The translations under genes were made by a program, and so were the position numbers. Below, one piece after another: positions 1 to 8,365 of a stretch of DNA of 12,500 nucleotides. Where the stretch lies: contig CM022671.1 of assembly GCA_012295275.1 (NCBI GenBank), forward strand, positions 5,524,065 to 5,536,564. The letters run 5' to 3'. The DNA is from Chrysomallon squamiferum. Its lineage: Eukaryota > Mollusca > Gastropoda > Neomphalida > Peltospiridae. How positions within the stretch are numbered: the first letter of the stretch is position 1; the number at the start of each line of letters is the position of its first letter. Under the pieces are notes generated by a model. The model did no database searches and was not told the origin of the DNA. It saw only the letters and a list, made by a program, of their open reading frames with translations.

Positions 1-99
1 AAACAAAAAACCCCCCACAACAACTGCAATTACATATAATATAGCCATAACGTTTTAAATAATGAAGTTTATATATAAATACTAAAGAACAAAAAATAC

Positions 100-160
100 C
101 TGGGTATCTACAACGTTTCAGTCCTTCTTCGATTGGTCTAAAGAAGGGATTGTACGTTCG
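100..160 (-). CDS. Exon 8: CA domain, NPFF...RYPG segment (next exon off window)
   Basis: The exon is 61 nt after acceptor TTTTGTTCTATCAG, phase 0 in and phase 1 out at a G|GTATTT donor. It encodes [20 protein letters not shown]. This matches the NPxxxxI...L..IRYPG segment that follows the DGLAV strand in secreted alpha-CAs. C454 (KRC) is an extra cysteine outside the usual 23-203 disulfide. The downstream exons would lie to the left of base 1. I found no convincing continuation in 1-99. Confidence 0.85.
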
Positions 161-247
161 CTGATAGAACAAAATAGTAACAAAAATAATACGTTAATTA
201 TTCAGTTTGATTTACAGTTTAGAATTAAACAGTGAGAGAGAGAGAGC

Positions 248-309
<62 letters not shown>

Positions 310-1896
310 GAGAGATGGACAGATGAATGTAGAGAGAGAAACTGTGAAAGAGAGAGAGAGAGATACAGAGAACGTATAGATAGATACAAAGCGATAAAAC
401 TGTCATAAAATCAAGTATTGAGTTACTTCCCTTTTCCATCAGTCTCCTGAACTTGTTTTGGAAAATTCTTACTTAATGTTTTTATATAAATAAACACGAC
501 CTAAAGCATAAATGTTTTGCTGAGCTCAAGAGGCAACAAACGTTTGTCATTCATGCTTGCTCATGTGTTCACATTATAGCACAGGCTCACGGCCTCTTTA
601 ACAAAAATACTTCAGATTTAGGAATATGAGGACATATCCTTTGAATGTTTCTAAACACAAATTACGTGTATAAGTTATATACGACCTGTACTGATATTCT
701 TTCTTGATTTTTTTTTTATATATATTATTTTTATTTCTTTTCAGCATGAAATGAACTTTGTTTACGCTATGCCATTCGAAAACTGTATAAAGTCTAAACC
801 GTTACGGCTTTTCGGAAACAGTTTCGACATTTCGAAATTTCGGATAAAGGATCCTCAGCCTGTAGCGTATTTTAAGTGTGAGTAAAAATGTTTACTTAAC
901 TCAAATCTTGTGTAAAAAAACAGCAAAACAACTCACGTCTTGTATAGAGAAGAAAACCGCGAAAACAGCGAGACCATCTCGATAACGCATGGCGTTTGTC
1001 ACGTTTCCGTAGCGGGAAGCGTAATTGACAATGTGCATCTATGAACAAAACAAACCGTGGAAGAGAAGAACAGAAATAATTCCATTGATTACAACACACG
1101 ACCTATAGGAATTTAATCTGAACGTAACCCATTGTTTTTAAAACAGAAATAATGTCATTAATTACAATACACGACCTATTTAATCTGAACGTAACTTATT
1201 GTTTTTAAAACAGAAATAATGTCATTGATTACAATACACGACCTATAGGAATTTAATCTGAACTAACCCATTGTTTTTAAAACAGAAAGTAATCATTTAT
1301 TTTAAAACAGAAAGTACGTCATTAATGTTAGAACAAAAAGAAGGTCATTGATTTTACAAAAAAAGAACATATTTAGTTTTAAGACATAATTATGTATTAT
1401 TAATTAAATCTTTATGAAAATTACTAATGCGTTGTCTTTTTATAGTTTATGCTCACGAACAGTATTGAATTAAAATACGTTTTTATCTTTTTATTTCATA
1501 AATTACTCTTGACAACAAGAAACAATTTGATAGTGCTTGATATGAACACGATATTTTGAGGTATATTGATTACTCTCTTGTATATCTAAAAAAAAAGAGA
1601 AGATATTTAACATTTAAAAAGATAATAATAAGACTGCAGATATAATAATTGAAAAAAAAAATCGTTATGTCAAAGTGTCTAGTGTGTACTGCACCTCAAG
1701 TGGGAATTTAATTCCGTTGACAGCGTGTTCAGATCCCACGTGCTCTCTGCTCCAGTGGAAGTGAATGTTGGAAACCGTGTACTCCCCGCTCAGTCCGCCC
1801 CCCGTCACTTTCATGTTCTCTGTCACTGATATACTGGCTGCAGAAACACATAGTGGGGTGAAGTAGTATGTGCTTGTTTTATATTGTGTGTGTGTG

Positions 1897-1931
<35 letters not shown>

Positions 1932-2147
1932 GTGTCCGTCTGTTAGAGATAGTGACAGCTATATACACACTACATTGATAGATACCTAGATAGAGAGAAG
2001 GACGGATGAATAGGATAGATGGACAGATGAATGGATAGATACATAGCTAGGTAGGTAGGCAGCTACGAAGAAGTGTCCGGACGTAGGTAAGCCTATAGAT
2101 AGATAGATAGATAGGTAGGTAGGTAGATAGATAGGTTGATAGATAGG

Positions 2148-2186
<39 letters not shown>

Positions 2187-2217
2187 GTAGATAGATAGGT
2201 TAATAGATAGATAGGTT

Positions 2218-2250
<33 letters not shown>

Positions 2251-4161
2251 GTAGGTAGATAGATAGGTTGATAGGTTGATAGATAGGTAGATAGATAGGT
2301 AGATAGATAGATAGATAGATAGATATAGGTAGTTAGATAGATAGGTTGATAGATAGACAGACAGATACAAAGACAGACACACAGACATAAGACAAACAGA
2401 TAGTATCTCAAGTAAATTCAAATAATCAAAAGGACTAATTTTGAGGTATCTGTATTCATGCGCACGCCTTTATTACGTGTAAATAAACAATTATTAAACC
2501 CAAAATTACCCAGTCATATATTTATATATATAAAAAATATATATATTTTCTGTTGTTGAGTTTTTTGTGTGTTTTTTTTTTTGTTTGTTTTACCTGTGTA
2601 TTATCCAGTCTTATGTTTATATATATATAATAAATATAATAATATATATATATTTTATTATTATTATTATTATTATTATTAATTGTTTTTTTTTACCTGT
2701 GTGCCCATTGTTCTGCATCTTAAATAAAGTTTTTGTCCCGTTGAAACCTGTGAATGTGAAAGGTCCCAGTTCTGAGGTATAGACGACATTGCTGTCCAGG
2801 ATATTTATAGGAGACTGCCGGTTTCCTACACAAGTAGGATACAGCCTAGACCACTCCTCAGTTCCTGAAACACGATTTTAAAATAAACTGTAAAAATAAA
2901 ATATAACTGCAAAATAATGTAAATATTAAAAAGAGCAATATTTGTAAAGAAAGTTAAATAAATGAATAATACATTTAATTATTGTAAATTGAAATGAAGG
3001 AAAGCCAAAAAAAAAATAAAAATAAAAATAAAAATAAAAATAAAAATAAAAATAAATAAATAAAAATAAAAAAGAGAGATAAAATCAACTGTATGTAAAA
3101 TAAAAAAGAAGGCATGAAAGGAAAGGAAGACAAAGTGAAAGTGAAAGTGAAATTAAATAAAATGATACTAAAGCAGAGATAAAGTAAAATTAAGATTATG
3201 TGAAAATAAACTTAAATGAAAATAATGTGAAACGAAAATTTAAATAAAATTACATAACAAATTGGAAGAAAGTAACACTTTAGTAAAGAGAGAGAAAAAA
3301 AACGCGATGTCGATTAAGTGAAAGTGAAAGTGAAAGTAAGAATGTGATAAATAACTGATTTATATTACTGTTCAGATGTTTTTACCAATATGCTCAAGAT
3401 CTCCTCTGTAAGCCCAGGCACTTTTAATGACTCCATTTTGTGGACCTGAAACAGAAAATAAACCCACAACAGAACTAAACTTTTGTACATTTACCTTCAT
3501 TTTGAGGTTGCTTTCATCAAACCATTTTTCAGAGCTTATAATATTAACTTCTTTTCTCACGTTTAAAATTTTAATTTTTTTTTTTATATTTTTTTTTTTA
3601 AAAATATATTATTAAGATAAGTTAAATTTAAGTTAAATTTAGAAAACATCTGATTTATTATGATCTTGTGTTCAAGACTTTTTTGGATATAATTATAAAT
3701 ATCTGGTTAACAGAATACATTTAAAGTTCGGTATGATTATATTTTTTCCATTGGTTATACACATTTATTACAAACTTTTTCGATATTAATTCTAAACAAA
3801 TTTCAGTATATTTTAAAATGATAATGAAAACAACAACAACAACAACAACAACAGCACTAATAATAAAGAATAATAAGAAGATGAACAACAATAACAATAA
3901 GTAAGTAAATAAATAAATAAATAAATAAAAGAAACGTTAAAACAGAACTCACGTTGGATATACCTTACAGAAGCTGAAATAGAATGAATATAACACAATA
4001 TAATACAATACAGTACAATACAATACAACACAATGAAACTGTATTGTATGTAACGTAATTTAATATAATTAATATAAAAGTAATAACTGTCGCATAATAT
4101 ATAATACAAATATATGATACCGAATACAAATAATACAACGTAACGTAACGTAACTTTATGA

Positions 4162-4217
<56 letters not shown>

Positions 4218-4499
4218 AATAATAATAGTAATAAGTCGAGTTAAATGTATAAAATTTTTTTAAAAATTAAGCTTTAAGTGTACGCTCACGCTCACGCACG
4301 CTCATGCACGTGCACACACATACATTGAAAACTGAAAGAAGAAAACATACGAACTAGTCCTGGTGCCAGAGTTCCAGGTTTCATCTCCGGGTCATATCGC
4401 ACAAGAATATTGTCTTGATGTCCAATCGAGTTTTCTGAACTGAATTCTAAAAATAATAAACATTAATTAAAAATAATTAATTAATTAATTAATTAATTA

Positions 4500-4590
<91 letters not shown>

Positions 4591-4673
4591 CAACCAACAA
4601 CAACAACAACGACGACGACAACAATAATAACAAAATAATAGCAGCAACAATAATTATAATAATAACGATACCG

Positions 4674-4728
<55 letters not shown>

Positions 4729-5404
4729 TAATAATAATAATAATAATAAAATAACGATAATAATAATAATAATAATAATAATAAAATAACGATAATAACA
4801 ATAAAAACAATAATCATAATAATGATAATAATAATAATGATAATAACAATGATGACGACGATAATCATCATAATGATAATAATAATAATATCAAACTGGA
4901 ACCTTAACGATAGATCAAAGCACAAAACTACAAAAAGGAAGAAACATTAAATGAAAATTTAAAAAAAAACGAAAACTGAACGAAAACGCCGACGAATATA
5001 TACAAAAACCTGGATTCCTTGATTAAAAATAGCAGTAATAAATAAATTATTCTGACACTTTCATACACCATTTTTAACGTATAATGGGTGGCATGGCGAC
5101 CTGTGAGGCATTTTTAGCTACAGGTGAAATATACATAAGTGTCAAGATTGATACTAACTTCTGAAGCTTGTTGAGTCTGCCACTTTTGACAGCAGACGGA
5201 TACCGCTTGAGTTAGGAGAAGTCTGACAGGATCGTTTTAATCGTGATGCAGAATGAATTACTGAGTAATGAGTAAGCGAAAAATCGACGGTTTTTAAGCT
5301 TGTAAGCCGAAAACACAAACACGTACATGTGTGTGTGTGTGTGTGCGTGTGTTTTGTCTGTTTTTGTACGGAGAGTGGTGTAATATATATATATATATAT
5401 ATAT

Positions 5405-5471
<67 letters not shown>

Positions 5472-5548
5472 ATTAATAATTATTAGAATATATATAATTA
5501 TTAGTTCTATCTATTTAATCTATCAAAATATCTCTCTTTCTGTATGTA

Positions 5549-5579
<31 letters not shown>

Positions 5580-5970
5580 CTGAATGTATATATGTATGTA
5601 TGTTTATTTGTTTGTCTATCTTTCTATTTATGTATGTATGTAGTTTAAGATTTGAATATTCTACGTCTGATTAGACTCCGCACATAGTCAGTATTTGGAA
5701 ATGCGCTGGCGTAGGAGGAAGAAATAATCCAAACACGACATCCCGTCAGACTACCTAAAAACAACCTTAAAAAAAATAAAAAAGGCGGCTCATAATCGAG
5801 GGTAATCATCGTTTCCCACGAAGCACGTCGTTCTTCATGTCTTTCGTAATTTTTGTATGCATTTATCTTTTAGGTGGAAAACCTGTATCTGTGTATGTAT
5901 GTATGTATGTATGTATGTATGAATGTATGAATGTATGTACGTATGTATGTATATATGTATGTATGTATGA

Positions 5971-6003
<33 letters not shown>

Positions 6004-6479
6004 TGAATGTATGTACGTACTTATGTATGTATGTATATATGTATGTATGTATATATATATATGAATGTATGTACGTACGTATGTATGCATGTATATATGT
6101 ATGTATGAATGTATGTATGTATATATGAATGTATGAATATATGTACGTACGTATGTATGTATGTATGTATATATGTATGTATGTATGAATGTATGTATGT
6201 ATATATGTATGTATGTATGAATTTATGTATGTATGTATGTATGTTTGAATGTATGTATGTATTTATGTATGTATTTATGAATGTATGAATTATGTACGTA
6301 CGTATGTATGTATGTATATATGTATGTATGTATGTACGTATGTATGTATGTATGTATATATGAATGTATGAATGTATGTATATATGTATGTATGTATGAA
6401 TTTATGTATGTATGTATGTATGTATGTATATATGAATGTATGTACGTACTTATGTATGTATGTATATATATGTATGTAA

Positions 6480-6510
<31 letters not shown>

Positions 6511-7184
6511 TGTGTGTGTGTGAAGGTGTGTGTGTGTATGCATGTATGTATGTAGTTGTCTGTCTGTGTCTATCTGTCTGACTATGCATGTATATGTGTG
6601 TGCTGTATGTGTCTGTGTATGTTAGTGTTTATGTGTTAATTCGGCCACCAAATCAATGAATGATTTATTGACTTTGAGCAAACAATTTTTTTAAATGTTG
6701 AAAAAAAAAAAATAAAAAAATGAAAAAATAAAATAAAATACTACTACTACTAACTACTACTACTAACTAATAACTACTACTACTATGCGTAATAATATCT
6801 AATAATAATAATAATATAGTATATGTATATTATATATAGTATATATAGTTCAAATTTCTCAAATCGTTTAGAGTATTTTTGTAAAAAGGCCAGTGGACAT
6901 TTTAATTGTAAAGACATAAATTATAAATTAAATCTCCAGCAGGTACCACTTGATTACGCTGCAGTGCCTGTGTTGCTAATTTGATTCTAATGCAGGATAT
7001 TATTATGCCGTGGGTTAAACATAATGGACACATTTAAACATAGCTTTAAAAAAATATATAATACGTCCATTATAATATGAAAATACGAGAGAGAGAGAAA
7101 TATTTATAGATAGAAATATAGATAGATAGGTAGATAGATATATAGATAGATAGATGGATGGATGGATGGATGGATGGATGGATG

Positions 7185-7233
<49 letters not shown>

Positions 7234-8088
7234 ATAGAAATATAGATAGATAAATAGATAGATATGCTGATAAATGTGGATATAGACATAAACAGAAAGC
7301 AAAAGAGAAAGAAAATAGAGAAAGAGAAAGAGAGATAGGAAAAAAAAAAAAATTCTATCGAATTTCAGAAGCAGTAGTTCTCGTTTTCGATTTGATTTGT
7401 TTCCCACATCAACTACAACAACAAGTTTTAATTAAAATACCTCCACACCCCCCTTTTTTTTTTTTTTGTTAATCCAAAAAAAAATAACAATAATAAAAAA
7501 AAAAATTTAATATCTTTGCCGCTTACGATTCTTATCCGTGTGTTGAAAAGCAGACTTCATCGTCGACGTTTCGTGAAGACGTTTCTGCAGTCGCTCACGT
7601 TCCTCAAACATCTGCTGCCGACGCAGCTCCTCCGCATGACTCGACTCGTGCAGAAACGTCAGATGCCGCACGTGACGCTCCCCGAGCCCGAACAGGCGTG
7701 CTTTGTTCTTGCTGACGTCATTGAGGAGCGACTTCGGGACGTCTGGGTGGGGGAACTTGAGGTGCACTCGCCTGAGTTGCACAGGGATGATCGGGGTCTG
7801 AATAACTCGTCTGACTGGCAGAGCCGGCAGGCGATTCTGAAGCGGCCCGTTCAAGCTGTTGAACTGGTTGAAATTCACTTTCTGGACGGGTATAAATCTC
7901 GGCTGTTGTGCCCCAACTCTCATCGGGTTCGGTAGGATCTGGCCGTTGATCCGGCGAACGTTGAGTCGGCCGTTGACGAGCTGGTTTACCTGGACGATCT
8001 GCGGCTTTTGCCAGACGTTCGGGACGTTGTAGCGGGCGCTCTTCGGGTAAAAGAGGCGATACTGCGACGGCGGCTGGGAGACGTAGCG

Positions 8089-8119
<31 letters not shown>

Positions 8120-8311
8120 GCTCCCTGCATTGCGACCTGCACGGGTCTGTTACCAGTCTCCAGAACTGGCATCCTCTGGTGGTTCAGAATCATTGGCGGA
8201 GCTGGAAAAGAAAGAGTTGTCGTAAAGTGTGATTCGTAAATAATAACCAATCAGTGAGCATTACGTCATACTGTAAGATGGAGATCATTGATAGTGCTTT
8301 AAAAGAATAAT

Positions 8312-8365
<54 letters not shown>

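Noticed and set aside
1-30. Acceptor-like TAATTGCAG at the left edge as the next CA exon
   Set aside because: The frame that follows (V-V-V-G-G-F) does not match the expected CA sequence.
748-880. Possible exon after an acceptor-like CTACAG near 858 on the minus strand (reads [10 protein letters not shown])
   Set aside because: It hits a stop soon after and lacks the NPxx...RYPG motif, which is found properly at 160-100 in the right phase.
1986-2411. 141-residue minus-strand frame of Tyr-Leu-Ser repeats
   Set aside because: It is the translation of the GATA microsatellite within an intron, with no other coding sign.
4493-4925. Two long minus-strand frames of poly-Ile/Leu/Tyr
   Set aside because: Translations of the AAT array in different frames.
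5160-5223. Extra exon before exon 3 (acceptor-like CTGTCAG, GTTAGT donor, open and phase-compatible)
   Set aside because: A short open frame of this length is expected by chance, and exon 2 already joins exon 3 in phase.
5886-6560. CRISPR-like regular repeats
   Set aside because: No constant repeat with unique spacers; the unit is a tetranucleotide, and the genome is eukaryotic.
5837-6589. Several frames on both strands rich in Tyr, Val, Cys, Met or Thr, Tyr, Ile, His, one with a signal-like start (5837)
   Set aside because: All run through the ATGT array; the signal-like start continues directly into it.
7516-7935. 139-residue plus-strand frame opposite exon 2
   Set aside because: Antisense shadow of the GC-rich exon; the minus strand has splice sites, phase agreement and a signal exon.
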